Assembly (NCBI RefSeq): GCF_024868665.1
Contig: NC_079890.1
Coordinates: forward strand, 3,466,093 to 3,530,092
Direction: 5' to 3'
DNA length: 64,000 nt
Source: Triplophysa rosa
Taxonomy: Eukaryota > Chordata > Actinopteri > Cypriniformes > Nemacheilidae
The notes beneath the pieces were generated by a model. That model searched no databases. It was not told where the DNA came from and was given only the letters and a program-made list of their open reading frames with translations. How positions within the stretch are numbered: position 1 is the first letter of the stretch; the number at the start of each line of letters is the position of its first letter. This document shows, in pieces, positions 49,567 to 62,284 of the stretch. The position numbers were made by a program, and so were the translations under genes.

Positions 49567-51315
49567 CTCGCACACCTACCGTATTGCTCCAGGAAACGCA
49601 TTTATTAACCCATTTGGATGATTTTTATGTTGGATATTTCTTCAACAACTTCAACAAGGTGGGATCTATACATGGACATAAAGTGATAGATATTTTTATA
49701 TTAAAATATATGGTTTTTATACAGTATAGGGTTGTGTTTAACTGAAAGAAAGGAGGAATCTGAGATATCTGGGATGAGTTATGAGAGAATGTTCATTTTT
49801 CAATTAACTGTACCTTTAAGAGGCCCTTTAGTATAATGCACAGTACTGCAAAATAAACTTTCCAAAAATTCAACAAAGCGTCTGTGAGAATATACCAGCA
49901 GATTGTGTGATTATGAATGATTGATAGTATGTGTGTGTAGTCTAATGGGGTCCCACAGGTCTGATGCAGACAGTAACTGCAAACAGGTCAATAGTATTGA
50001 ATGATTGTTGATTGTGGTTACATACACGCTCACAGATGCAGAATGTGATTCGATGTCCTTCCCTCTTTGCACATGCTGTTGTTGTTTATAGACGCCCTGA
50101 GGGTTGGGATTTCTTTCCGTTTCTGTCTCTCTGTGTTCTCTCATGAAAACAAAGCTCCGCCCATTTCCCCCTTACACAAAACACTGTGGGGTGAGAGCTA
50201 GCGGTCCCTCCACACGCAGCGCTGATATCAAACCTTCACACTCATACACCCAAAAATGAAAATTCTGTCATCATTTACTCACCCTCATTAAAACCTGTAT
50301 GACTTTCTTTCTTTTGCAGAACACAAAAGAACATTTTGAAGAATGTTGGTAACCAAACTACACCCTTATTGACCACCACCGAGACATTTCTCAAAATATC
50401 TTTTGAGTTCCACAGAAAAAAGTGTCATACAGGTTTATAACCACATGAGCGTGAATAGTTGATGACATTTTTTAAGTGCCTTAAAACCTTTCGATACACT
50501 GTGGATTTGTGGACACGTTTATGAATACTGTGTCTGTATACTCCGATTTATCTGAATTTGTCATATTGTGTTTTGCCGCAGTGCGTTTCTCAATTTAACT
50601 CAAATCCAAACTGGATATTTTGGGTAGCAATCACTTGCGTGTAAAGCACAAGCCAAGTTTATGATACAACATGCCACCTTTAGAATACAACAGAGGGATA
50701 TCGAGGAAGAAAATGTTTTGATGGGATTTGATTTAAATTTATTGATTAAATCGCGAAAGGTGGGCACTACCTACAAGGTGCATGGGGGGTAGGGGCTGAA
50801 AAACGTACAAGGCCTTGAGACAGTCTATTTCGCTAAAACAAGCCTTGTTTTGTTATATTTACATGCATTGGGGTAAAGAACCTTTCCCTCAAATCTTTAA
50901 TGCCCATGAAAGCATAATTTACGATTTTCTTTATTTGTTACAGCTATCTAATTTATCTCTCACTTACATGGTGTCTGAGGTGCAGACGCGGCTGACCGGG
51001 AGTGATGTGCTGGGGACGTAATGGCCTGTTTCATAGTTTAAGATGCAGTAGGGGTGATAAAGCAGGTGCTATAAAAGTGTATGGCAGAAAATAGACTAAT
51101 TGACAGGAGCAGAGAAATGTCCAGTACAGCAAGTCTATGGATAATACAGACACAATTTAATAAACAATAAACACCAATTTAATTACACGTGAGGAAATTC
51201 ATGATGCTAGTTTTGAAAAACAAGGAAGATGAAAAGAGTTTTATAAAGACAATGCTTCATAAAGCAACAATAAAAGTGCTACTACGTTTTATTTGGCTTC
51301 ATCCAGACAGTTCCA
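49567..51315. other. Intergenic with a family-A MITE remnant
   Basis: 50245-50480 carries CACCCAAAAATGAAAATTCT and AACACAAAAGAACATTTTGA, as in the family-A MITE, but lacks clean ends. The rest has no gene or clear repeat. Confidence 0.45.
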
Positions 51316-51319
51316 ACAT

Positions 51320-52030
51320 CTTTTTCTGCAGCACATGACCAGCCTAAACCAGCACATGACCAGCCTAAACCAGCACATGACCAGTTAAGGACCAGCTCAT
51401 GACCAGCTTAATCCAGCACATGACCAGCCTAAACCAGCACATGACCAGTTTAGGACCATCTTAAACCCACACATGACCAGCCTAAACCAGCACATGACCA
51501 TCTTAAACCAGCACATGACCATCTTAAATCAGCACATGACCAGCTAAGGACCAACTCATGACCAGCTTAAACCAGCACATGACCATCTTAAATCAGCACA
51601 TGACCAGCTAAGGACCAACTCATGACCAGCTTAAACCAGCACATGACCATCTTAAACCAGCACATGACCATCTTAAATCAGCACATGACCAGCTAAGGAC
51701 CAACTCATGACCAGCTTAAACCAGCACATGACCATCTTAAACCAGCACATGACCATCTTAAACCAGCACATGACCATCTTAAATCAGCACATGACCAGCT
51801 AAGGACCAACTCATGACCAGCTTAAACCAGCATGTGACCATCTTAAACCAGCAAATGACCAGTAAGGACCAGCTCCTGACCAGTTTAAACCAGCACATGA
51901 CCAGTTTAGGACCAGCTCATGACCATCTTAAACCCGCACATGACCAGCCAGCACATGACCATCTTAAACCAGCAAAGTACCAGCTTAAATCAGCAAATGA
52001 CCTGCTTAAAGCATAAATCAGCCATAATGC
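51320..52030. repeat. 21-bp minisatellite with growing higher-order units
   Basis: Units of the CTTAAACCAGCACATGACCA type repeat about 33 times with variants. The marker CTAAGGACCAACTCATGACC begins at 51544, 51608, 51693 and 51799, giving intervals of 64, 85 and 106 bp, each one 21-bp unit longer than the last. Apparent reading frames are repeat artefacts. Confidence 0.93.
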
Positions 52031-52929
52031 TTCAAAACCTACCTAACCAGCATATGCTGATCTACAGGGTAGTTATATATGATACACAACCAATACATAC
52101 TTAAAAGATCTCATTCTTGAAACACGACTCAACCAAAGCATCGTTTCAAAATCCATCTGACAAAATCCACCTTCTTTTAACAGCCAAATACAAAGCTGAC
52201 TAAACACAGGAAAGAGACAATAAAAGTGGACCGGCACGCTCACTGGAGTGTTTGTGGAGAGTCGAGAGAAGTAGTGTAGTTAAAGTGGTAAAAACACAAA
52301 TGAGAGCAGAGAACTTTGATGTCCACCAAAGCCAGAGGGCCAAGAGCGCATTACAGCATACAAACACACGCAGAGCCGTTTGCTCCCACACCTGCAAGCT
52401 GTTAAATATTACAGCCGTCCCGTTTATAAAGAACCACCTCACTTGTTAATGCGGTGTACTCAGGCATATCTGAGTAAGAGAACCCTCGTTTTCTTCTGAT
52501 TTGTAGGCTTTGCTCTGAGGTCCTCTTAAGGTTTCCATGAGAATGTCCACCTGTAAAGGATTTAGTTTGCTTTCGTAGGGAAGACTTGTATTCCCCCCCC
52601 CTCTCGCTCTCTCACACGCACAAAAAGTCACTGAACTGTTTTTTTGCAAAAAGGCGTTTTTATTTTATATGGAAAAATATATTCATTCACAGTCAAGTTT
52701 TTCCCCAGGGGGGAGTTACACATCTGTCGACTACAGGAGAAGAAGACCTTGGAGCATCACAACTTTTATTAACACTGACATATAAAGAGGTCATGTAGAT
52801 ACACGGGTAAAGTATTTGAACAGCGACAGCCACATTAATCCTACCCTGAGAAAGCAAAAACACAGATCTCTTTAATATCTCAACTATTTCTCCTAGACGA
52901 GATGAAATGAAGAGCAAATGGGAACGTGC
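52031..52929. other. Intergenic, no gene recognised
   Basis: Mixed composition with no recognisable domain in any short frame. A C-rich run at about 52590 is low complexity. Confidence 0.4.
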
Positions 52930-53378
52930 TTAAAGGGATAGTTCACCCAAAAATGACAAATAATAATACATTTATAATTTACTCACCTTCGAGTTGTTCC
53001 AAATCTGTATAAATGTCTTTGTTCTGATGAACACAGAGAAAGATATTTGGAAGAATGCTTTTAACCAAACAGATCTTTCCCCCCATTGACTCCCATAGTA
53101 GGAAAAATTACTTGATCATTTTTCTTGTTCTGTTGAACACAAAAGAAGACATTTTGAAGAATGTAGGACAGCAAACAGTTCTGGGGCACTTTTGACCACC
53201 GTTGTATTTTTTCCTACTATGGGAGTCAACAGGGGGCAAAATCTGTTTGTTTATAAGCATTCTTCCAAATATCTTTCTCTGTGTTCATCAGAACAAAGAA
53301 ATGTATACAGATTTGGAACAACTCGAGGGTGAGTAAATGATGACAGAATTTTCATTTTTGGGTGAACTGTCCCTTTAA
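52930..53378. mobile_element. TTAA-flanked palindromic MITE (family A), full copy
   Basis: The left end TTAAAGGGATAGTTCACCCA and the right end TGGGTGAACTGTCCCTTTAA are near-perfect inverted repeats, and complementarity continues inward (GAACACAGAGAAAGATATTTGG against its complement at 53260-53290). The whole element folds back on itself with a central CCATTGACTCCCATAGTAGG and its complement. No coding capacity. Diverged relatives lie at 5182-5397, about 50245-50480 and 61690-61719. Confidence 0.85.
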
Positions 53379-54225
53379 GTCTCATTTGCGTCAGAAATCT
53401 CAAAAATGTCTCCATTATGCTTTCAGAAGAGATCTCAACAATGTCTCAAACTGAGCTCAGATTTATCAACTCTGGGATCTCAACATGAATTCAAAGATTT
53501 ATCATCAAATGAACCCAACTCCAGGTTATTTTACCTCTACAATCTACATTCATTTTACACCTCCATACTATGACATCAATGACAACAAATATGTTCTTTT
53601 TGCATGAAAGCCCACAGTTTACCAGAGATAAACTTTCCAATAAAAAGTCCAATAGTTTAAAAATCAAAAATCTGTCTGTGATTAAACGTCGTTCTTTCTC
53701 AGTGGGAATGAGCCTCAAACCCTCTATAATCCATTGGCTCTGAATCATGAATATTCGTGCTTCTGAATGCACGCTGACAGGAATTGCCCACCTATGAGAT
53801 GATGAGTAAAAAAAAAGAAAAGTCGACAACAAACAGACTAAAACCTCCCCCACGTTTTTTCGCTAAACCAAAGCATTATGCTAAGTAGCGTCAGTATCTG
53901 GCCTCAGCTGGAGAAGGAGGGACACATGGTGCTTGCTGGGTCATGAACAATGTCTTGGCTTCGGTTGGTCTCCCGCTGGGCTGAGAATCAGCAGGCCTGC
54001 TGTGAGACCGAGATGGAAGATTCTAGACCTTCAGCGAAGGCCTTTAGATGGGCGGTCAGAAGCCATGAAGCACGTCGTCCTTCTTTCATATCTGTTCCGC
54101 TCAATTGCGTTCTGTAAACTCTGTGTTCCTTTTACATCCCAGTGAGCATAACAACGTTGTGATTTATTTATGTTTTTAGTTGTGAGTAGGTTATGATGTC
54201 TTTTAGCATGATGCTGTTGTTGATA
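53379..54225. other. Intergenic, no gene recognised
   Basis: No coding region. The text TCTCAACAATGTCTCAAACTG at 53433 recurs near 56995, so part of this segment belongs to another low-copy repeat. Confidence 0.4.
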
Positions 54226-54700
54226 TTGTTAGCATGGTTTCATTGTATTTCGTAAAAATTGTACAAGGTGGCTAATTTGTAAAAATTCGTACAATGTAAG
54301 ACCATGTCCACATTACTACGTTTTCGTTTTAAAAACGCTCTTCATCCACACTAGCGCGTTCATGCATTTTCCAAGTTCTGCCCATCCACACTTAAACGCC
54401 CTGAACACTTTTTAACTTTTTTGCCTTATTATAATGTCGCGCTTTCAAAATAGTTGACAAATACGCCGTCTCAGTGTGCACGGAAGGCCAAAACGGAGAG
54501 AAAAAGATGCGTTTTCAAATGAGAACGTATTCATGGGGGAAGGTTCTAAATCATACAAAAATTTATGATTAGTAAAAAAACACTACTGAAGCCTCACGTC
54601 TAAAACTAACCACCAGTTGCGCAAAAGAAGGTCGTAAGTACGAATTAGTATAAATTATTTACCTCATAAAATAGTTACGAATTGCTATAGAACAAGTGTA
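54226..54700. repeat. TACGAATT-family repeat interrupted by a MITE
   Basis: The repeat seen at 43690-44020 appears here in two pieces (about 54226-54300 and 54546-54700). Between them, 54301-54545 begins CCATGTCCACATTACTACG and ends with the rough complement (GAACGTATTCATGGGGG), a MITE with imperfect inverted ends that probably inserted into it. Confidence 0.5.
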
Positions 54701-56373
54701 AGTAATTAAATATGTAGTTCATCTACTGAACATCCAAAAGTCTGGACTATTACTAGTATTCATGTTTGATGTAAAAATACACCGTCATTTTAAAGCTACA
54801 TAAAATGTATATTTTGGCTAAATTGTTTTGTAACTTTGCATGCATACGGGATGATGACGTACATCCGCTAAAATCTTAGCCAGCTCTATTATATCCGGCG
54901 CATGTAGCGTCCATAGGCAACAATGCTGTTTTTCACATGGACATGAACCTCGGATGACGGTTAATGATTTAAGTCATATTCTCCAAACACTAGGTCATAC
55001 ATAGACATCCAAAAAGGAGAAAGGCGTCAAGCTATACATCCACAAATATGAAAAAAGCTAAGTAAACTTTTGCACTTACTCGAGGCTTGATCATAGAGGC
55101 AGTCAACAATGCTCAGTCGCAGTGCTGTCGGATTACCGAGATTTTTTTTACATAACACATCGTTATCGCTTGGTGACAAGTCACCTCAGCGCTATGAGAG
55201 CGGAAGTGGCTTAGCTGGCTGAGATTTTACCGGAAGTAGGTCATCACCCCGTGTGCATATACCCCATTTGGCTACAAATGTATTTAAAAATTGTAGTGTA
55301 CATAATTCATTTTTCACAATATAATTCATAATTCACAAGTATTTTAAGACGATTTTTCGTGATAAAAATCAAAAAGGATGGGAAATGACATACTGGTCAC
55401 TTTTTAGTTTTGTTTTAAAAAACATAATACTGTAACATCGTCTGACTACAAATATTTCTGAATTGCTATAAGCTCATTACCTTACTGTAAACACAACATC
55501 GACCAAGTTTTGCATATTAAAAAAATCTCAAAGGGCTTTGCACAATTGACTAATCCATTGGATGCATTGGGTGATCTCCACAATGAAGTTTTCTCCCATT
55601 GTCCACCTCTGTCAATTGTGATGTAGCTTTTGAAAAGCGAATGGCCCTTGTTCGGCATTAATCGAGTCATTCCCCCTCTTAAACCCCCTTTAGTGTCAGC
55701 GCAAACTCGCATAAACTGAAGAGGAGATTTGACTCATGCGGCCGGCTAGAAGAAAGCCAGCCTTAATGATTCGAACAGCCAAGAAAGGCCTTTTGAGTCC
55801 CAGGAGTGCGTGCGGACAGCGCTGGCTGGGAATAGATTGATGAGGCAGCTAAGTGGGCCTCAATGAGTCGGTGAAAAAAGGGGTAAGCCAACACGTAATC
55901 ACAGCTCAACGCCACTCACCGCCATTTCCATAATGTGCCACTCGCTGATGGTGCCTGATGTAAGATTGAATATGTTTTGTGTGATGTTCAATGCATTCTA
56001 ATGATGTACTTGAAAACAGATTCACTTGAGTTGAATCGAGACGGTTAGTGAATATATGAATCACAGTACGGTCGACTGTGTTCTCTGTCCACATATGGAA
56101 GACCAATGTGTCATATTTTGCAGTGCATGAAAATCCTGTTCTAAATAAGTATTTTGTCTCATTTTCCAAGCAAAATGTCAAAGACTATGACCTTGTAGCC
56201 TAAATAAATTTTTGTAAGGTTTATACCTAAAAATGAAACTTTTTTTTGAAGATTTACTTCATTACTTCATTAAGTCAAGATACATTTTCTGAAAACACAT
56301 ATTATGTTTTATATATATCTCAATATTGTGTTTCAATGTAGTTATATTTTTTAAGTATTTTTTTTACTTTTCT
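54701..56373. other. Intergenic; candidate conserved block at 55480-55940
   Basis: No gene. 55480-55940 is repeat-poor, balanced in composition and contains several SOX-like words (ATTGTG, CCATTGTCC, CACAATG) and TTAATCGAG. It is a possible distal enhancer. The remainder is AT-rich with no call. Confidence 0.35.
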
Positions 56374-56584
56374 CAGTTTCAAGGATGTTTGAATGATTTG
56401 ATAGATAGACAAGATTTGGTAGATCCAATGGTAGAAACAATGTTAACTCATTGTGTAGATTATCTAAATACTGATCAAGAAGAACAATTTTTTTGTTGCA
56501 AGAATGCTCCATGTACTCTTTTTCACAAAAACCTACCCATGAAAAAGTAAAATCACAGACGAGATTTCTTCAATATCTCAGTTA

Positions 56585-56734
56585 CACTGTAAAAAAATCC
56601 ATAATTTTATAGTTTTTTCATGTATTATGTCAAAAAACTGTAATTTTCACATTTTCTACTGTTTTTAGAAATACGGTCAAAACCGTCATATTACAGAAAA
56701 GACCACAAATTTACAAGAAAAACAGGGGACAGTG
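56585..56734. mobile_element. TA-flanked 150-bp MITE (Tc1/mariner-like ends)
   Basis: Begins CACTGTAAAAA and ends ACAGTG with TA on both outer sides (56583-56584 and 56735-56736), as expected for TA-targeting elements. Interior words match the decayed copy at 612-815. Confidence 0.65.
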
Positions 56735-58215
56735 TATTTTCACAGGAAGGGAAAGTGTATTTTTACAGGAAGAACAACATGTTATTTTATGGAATATTTC
56801 TGGCGCCCCAGCTGCCAGAAAATTTCTGTTTTTAGGGGTTTTAAAAAAAGGTGCATTTCTGGATATCAACAAGATTACATGGACAACAATTGGAAACTTC
56901 TGCTTTGGTCTCATATGCATCTCAGATATTTCTCCTGATAAAAAGAGTCAGAAATCTCACAAATGTCTCTGTCATTAGAGTTTCAGAAGAGATGTCAACA
57001 ATGTCTCAAACTGAGCTCAGATTTGTCAAGTCTGCAACCAAAAGTCAATATTATTGAAGATCTCAACATGAACTCAAACATTTCTCAACAAATTGACCCA
57101 AATGCCGATTATTTTACCCCTACAATCTACATTTATTTTACACCTCTATACACTTCATGTACTGTAGTCTAACAACTGATACATTTTTTGATCCACCTTT
57201 ACATATTTTAATGTACTTTCAAATAATTTTTACATTTAGGTATGTACATATTTGACATACTTTACATATTTTAATTACATTTTTTGTTGTGTGTCAAGTA
57301 TGTCTGTGTAATCTGTGAATGAAAAACAGTATGCTGCAAATCTTCTTTGCTTTCGAGCCTTATGGAATCTATAAAGAGAAAAAGATCAAATCTATCGACT
57401 CAATTTTAAACTCAATTGTTGTGCCTATTCCCCTCTGTGACTATCTGTTTTTAGTAGCCGGCTGATAATGGACTGTAGAAGCACTACAACAGCATTAGCA
57501 CACTTTAGAGTTCTATATAAGCAGAATAATTGGACAGATTCCAATTTCCAGTCCGTTGAGAGGAACCTACAGTGAACCTTTTTCCTTAAAATCCCTCCGT
57601 ATGAGAATAATCATACTAAAGCCAAAAATGGCAAACAGGACAGTTACCTTTGACATCAAAATAAAAGACCCCAAACTCATTACTCTAAAGAACAAAAGCA
57701 TTGAACTAACACATAAAAAAAGAACAAAAGGTACTGAACATGTGCTGTCAGGAAGTCACAGACGTGTCATTCTGTGATAAAGACATAATTGCAACATAAT
57801 TATTATTGGCTTCAATAAACATATGTGAAATACACTTCACTGTTGTGGCGAATGGAAAACAGATCTCAATAATGGCACGATTAATTCATTCAGAGTTTCA
57901 CCACCATTCGACCGATACATTTCCTTAACTTACATTTGTGATTGTTGGATACAGTTTTTTTCATTGAAATTCATAATAATTCTATAATAAATCATTCACA
58001 CTAGTTTGTGAACCAATTCATGAGCATGATTACCTTTACACAAGCAATATATAGGCCTTGTGGATAATAGCGCAGACTGCTTCTTTATGTATTTTTTTCT
58101 ATTATTTACAATTACATCAGCGAGGGGCACACTATCAATTCAATATAACCATGCATTTTGTTGCATTTCTCAAAAAAGTAAAAAGTAGTCAACCCCTTTC
58201 GGAAAATGAGTGCAC
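56735..58215. other. Intergenic, no gene recognised
   Basis: AT-rich. 56960-57080 shares TCTCAACAATGTCTCAAACTGAG with 53433-53460. Short frames at 56732-57777 have no recognisable domain. Confidence 0.4.
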
Positions 58216-58720
58216 TTCAAGTTCATAATGATAAAAATATACTTAAGTATAGTTTTTGTTGTAAGATACCAGTGGTATACTTGTTTCACTTTTTAAGGGT
58301 ATAAAAGGACACTTAGTAGTAACAGTAGTAAACGTTGAGTACACTATTAGTTTACAACTTTGTTTTTGTGTGCACTGCAACTATACTATACGTGATCTAA
58401 GTATAGGTAGTTTACTAGTTCAATACTTGTAGCACATTTTCTTAGATAAGTTCACTTTGAAGTATACTTACAGTAAACAACTAGTCATTTTTACACAGCA
58501 AGTATACTTGTAAGTGTCTGGAAAATGTATTTAACAGGCTACTCAATCGAAAGAGACAACTACAAGTAGACTTAGAATAGGCTACTGCATTTTACTTTTA
58601 AGTATCCATCAAAAGACTGAGTACAAGTATAAACAAAATATACAGTACTCTCAAGTGTCAAGTGTATTTAAGTGTCATTTTAAGTATATTCCTGATTGAA
58701 AGTATTTTTTGTTTGTTTAA
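58216..58720. repeat. AGTATACTT-rich palindromic repeat
   Basis: AAGTATACTT and its variants recur on both strands for about 500 bp, giving many short inverted pairs. Probably a decayed MITE or several nested copies. Confidence 0.5.
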
Positions 58721-60435
58721 AATACATGTAGGCCTACTAATAGCTCACATGAATAAACTTTTGAGGCAACTCACTTTTTCAGCTTTTGGCAACATTGGCC
58801 GGCTTACACACAATGGCCTGTTTTAGCAGAACTCTATAAAGAAATATCAGCTGAAGCTGACGGAGACAGAACGACGTTTGATACACAGCATGGGCTAAAA
58901 CTGCTAACAACAAATTATGAAGCGCCACAGCTAACCACACCGCGTGTAGCGTTCAGAGCGCTGTTTCTCGCACGGAGATAAACAATGATACGCAAACGCA
59001 TTAGCATTTACTTGCTGGCATCCCCTGTGGGGGATCATTTCGTTAGTCTGCCTATAAAGAGCATTCATTTCATGAGTATGGAGACACGCCCGTCCAATAC
59101 CAAAAGAGTGACACAAAACCAAACAAACAAAATGTGTCCAGTTAAATCAGTTAAATATTTCATTGATTATTTAGATATCAGTGGTGCCAATTATGGCAAC
59201 CTAGACATTTGCCTTTTGGTGGGTCTGTGAAGAAACTGCCCGCCATCATAAATAAAATATGTATATTTATTCTCATGTCAACTTGGAGGTAGAGTTTTCA
59301 GAGATCTGGGTCAATAAATTATAGATGATGTCTTTTCTAAGAGAAAAAAGTGTGTGGTGTGTTTCTAAACAGAGATGCTTTCATCTTGCTCTCGATTTAG
59401 CCTGCTTCATCCGTCTGGATATATATCTCTGACCATTTCATGACTGGCCTTGTTTTTATATGCTGAATCGAAAAGTCTTTTTGATCTGTTCTGTATGTCT
59501 TTCTCAAGCACAAAAATAGACTTTGCACTTTTGACCATTCACAGTTTTAAAGACACTGCAGACTTGATCGGAAATCTGATTATACATTCACAATTTTCTA
59601 TGTTTACATACATCAAGGCTGAAAACTATAATGACAAATGGGACATCCAATACGTATGCTATAAACTTAACGTGAGGCTTTTATATTTCATTATGTGGAA
59701 TTCAACTCATTCTGTGTATTTAAATGTGTTAATATGGGATTTAATGTTTGACTAATTACAAAAGCAGTACATGTTTTTTATCCTCTTAACATTTTTATTG
59801 AATTTATTTTCCATAATTAACAATTTTATATAATCTAAAGGCATCTGGTAAATGAAATGAGTAAATTCTCTTTTGTTTTTTTCCTAATATTAGTTATTCA
59901 AACAGCACCGAATTTATTCTGAGTATAATTAACTCCAAAGATGCCTGTATGTGCACAACTGAAACATTACTATAATAAAATATTTAACATAGATAAACAT
60001 TTTTTTGTAGTTTTGGTGCTTTGTCTCCAGATTTATTAGAAAGGATACAACACAATCTCATGGCAATTCGTAACTACGAGCTGGGTAATTCGTATGAACT
60101 TGTATAATTTGATTCGTACATTTTGGTACGATCTCATCTGAAATAAGCTTTGAATTGATTGCTACTGTTGAGATGCATTTATAACTTTCATCACTATTCT
60201 TTTACAATACAGCATGGGACACAGTGGAATGACTTTAGGATCGATAACAGTCAGGGCCTAGCGCACTTACAAAACTGAGCACTTCAGATTAAAATACAGT
60301 ACACTAACAAATCAGAAAAAACATACAGTATGTTCGTGTCCATGCTAGTGAAAATGATGAGACTTTATTCAAGGCAATAATGGGTTAAATATGTAGTTGT
60401 TGTGTGCCACTGTAATTGTGAAAAAGTGTAAGTGA
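58721..60435. other. Intergenic AT-rich DNA
   Basis: No gene. An inverted, diverged TACGAATT-family piece lies at 60055-60135 (TGGCAATTCGTAACTACGA). Confidence 0.4.
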
Positions 60436-60439
60436 CCTA

Positions 60440-60640
60440 TTAGTCAGATATGGTGACCCATACCCGAAATGTGACCTCTGCTTTTAACCCATCCAGAGAG
60501 TAGTGAACACACACACAGAAAGTGGTGAACACACGTACACCCGGAGCAGTGGGCAGCTATCACTGCAGCGCCCGGGGAGCAAGTAGGGCTCAAGGGCACC
60601 TCAGTCGTTACCCGCCGGTGGTTTGTGGGTTGGCTGTTAA
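60440..60640. repeat. Widespread fish dispersed repeat
   Basis: Contains GGTGACCCATACCCG, CCCGGAGCAGTGGGCAGC, GCGCCCGGGGAGCA and CTCAAGGGCACCTCAGTC, a series I recognise from many teleost noncoding regions. I do not assign a family. It ends within 50 bp of the LINE fossil. Confidence 0.6.
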
Positions 60641-60679
60641 GGATCCTTCATGCTAACCGTATTTAAAAAATGGATGCAT

Positions 60680-61050
60680 TTTGCAAAATGTCTTCATTAA
60701 TCCAATCAATTGCGAACATTTGACAGAAATGGCAAAGCGTATATAAAACAGCATATACAAAATGCTTTGATGGCTTTGATCCATCCATGTATTTTTCATC
60801 TAGTAGGATTTCATTAATTGACTTTTCGTCTGCTTTTAATACAGTTAACATATTAATTATTGAATTTCCTTCAGAAGCTACAAGTCAACACTTGTTTTAG
60901 GATTAACCTAAAAGATGGAGAGTAAAAAAAAACTAACCCTAATACGCAGAGTAAATTGTTTTAAATTGAGTAGTATTATTGTAAATGCTGGTGTCCCACA
61001 GGGCTGTGTCTTGCCACCTGTTTGAGTTTCTATTGCCTATTTTTTATCAC
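60680..61050 (+). pseudogene. LINE reverse transcriptase fossil
   Basis: Two diagnostic non-LTR reverse-transcriptase motifs lie in order on the + strand: IDFSSAFNTVN at 60817-60849 and AGVPQGCVLPP at 60987-61019. They are in different frames about 140 bp apart, with stops and a deletion between and around them, so it is a short 5'- and 3'-truncated relic. The motifs fit the CR1/L2/Rex1 group, which is known to be common in fish; the exact clade cannot be fixed from this piece. Confidence 0.72.
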
Positions 61051-62284
61051 TAATCCCCATTTATACAAATATCCCATTATCTTTTTCGAAGACATTACTG
61101 TTAAATCTTGTTAAATCCTGATGATTTTTACAGTGTACAATGTGTTAACACTGCTCATTGAGGGGAAGCATTTAGTTTGTTCCCCCTTTGCTTCTTGTTG
61201 TGCAAGAACAGACAGACGGCCTCCATTAAAGATGTATGGCTTTGAGCTTAAAACAGCCCCTGTTCATTAATTAATTGACTATTATGTAATATTAGTGAAT
61301 GATTAATATAGTGCATGATGAGACAATCACTGCTGAATAAATGATTTGTTTAGTTTCATTTTACAATAATAGCATATGCAAAATGTACATATGTTTATCA
61401 GTTGTTAAATACAGTGCACTACGTCAATAAACTAAATTCTGGTATAATTTACCAATGGAAAGCCATATATTCAACCAAAGATTTTACATCTGCTTAGAGA
61501 TGTTAAGGTGAGTGTTTTGAATGGGTTGAATGGGTTTGAATGGGTGGACAATTCTTCATTTACTGTCTTCATTTACATCTTATTTGCTGTCTTAAAACTA
61601 GGGACCCAGGGGGTTTAAAACGGACAGTCTTCCTAATTTAATTTTTATAATGTTCATTCAAAATAGAAAATGTCGTCATCACTTTAGAATCTTCATTTTT
61701 GGGTGAACTATCCCTTTAAGAATATTATAGCTCATTTGCCAAGCCTGCGTTCTGTATATGTTTGTCTAACACTATGTGCTGAACATCACGTATTACAATA
61801 GACTTGTTGTATATGGTGTCAAGCACACAGTAGCAGGCAAACACAGTTTCTTTTCTTATGATGTGTATAAACTTTAACTTTTGCACCAGGCGGTCCATTA
61901 ATTTCTTCATTAAGTCCTTGTATGCTATTCTTCTGTCACCACACTACTTAAGTGCACTGGACTAAATGAAGTGTAATCAATTGTAAATAATTTGAATTGA
62001 GTGAAGTTACTCAAAATGATGTTTGTTCAGTCCAGCTGTAGATCTAATTTTGTTTCTTTATAGGGCTGTCAATTTAACATTATTATAGCCATAATTAAAG
62101 CGATTAGTCAAGCCACTGACCTGACTATAATTGTTGTGATTTGCGAGTCAACAAGCCTCTCCATATACACACATAGAATGAGTAATTTAAAAGGTAATAT
62201 TAACAACAATGCTGTATATAAATACTTTAGGATTAGGTATTGGTTTAGGATTAGTAGACTGTTATTATGCTTAACTTTGAGATT
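61051..62284. other. Intergenic with a family-A MITE end
   Basis: TTTTTGGGTGAACTATCCCTTTAA at 61696-61719 is the right terminus of the family-A MITE; its left part is degraded. No gene. Confidence 0.45.

Noticed and set aside
48893..49575. N-terminal 200 residues of a long minus-strand frame running into gag
   Set aside because: This part is LTR sequence. The fusion is caused by a deletion, and the same LTR also reads open at 44489-45115.
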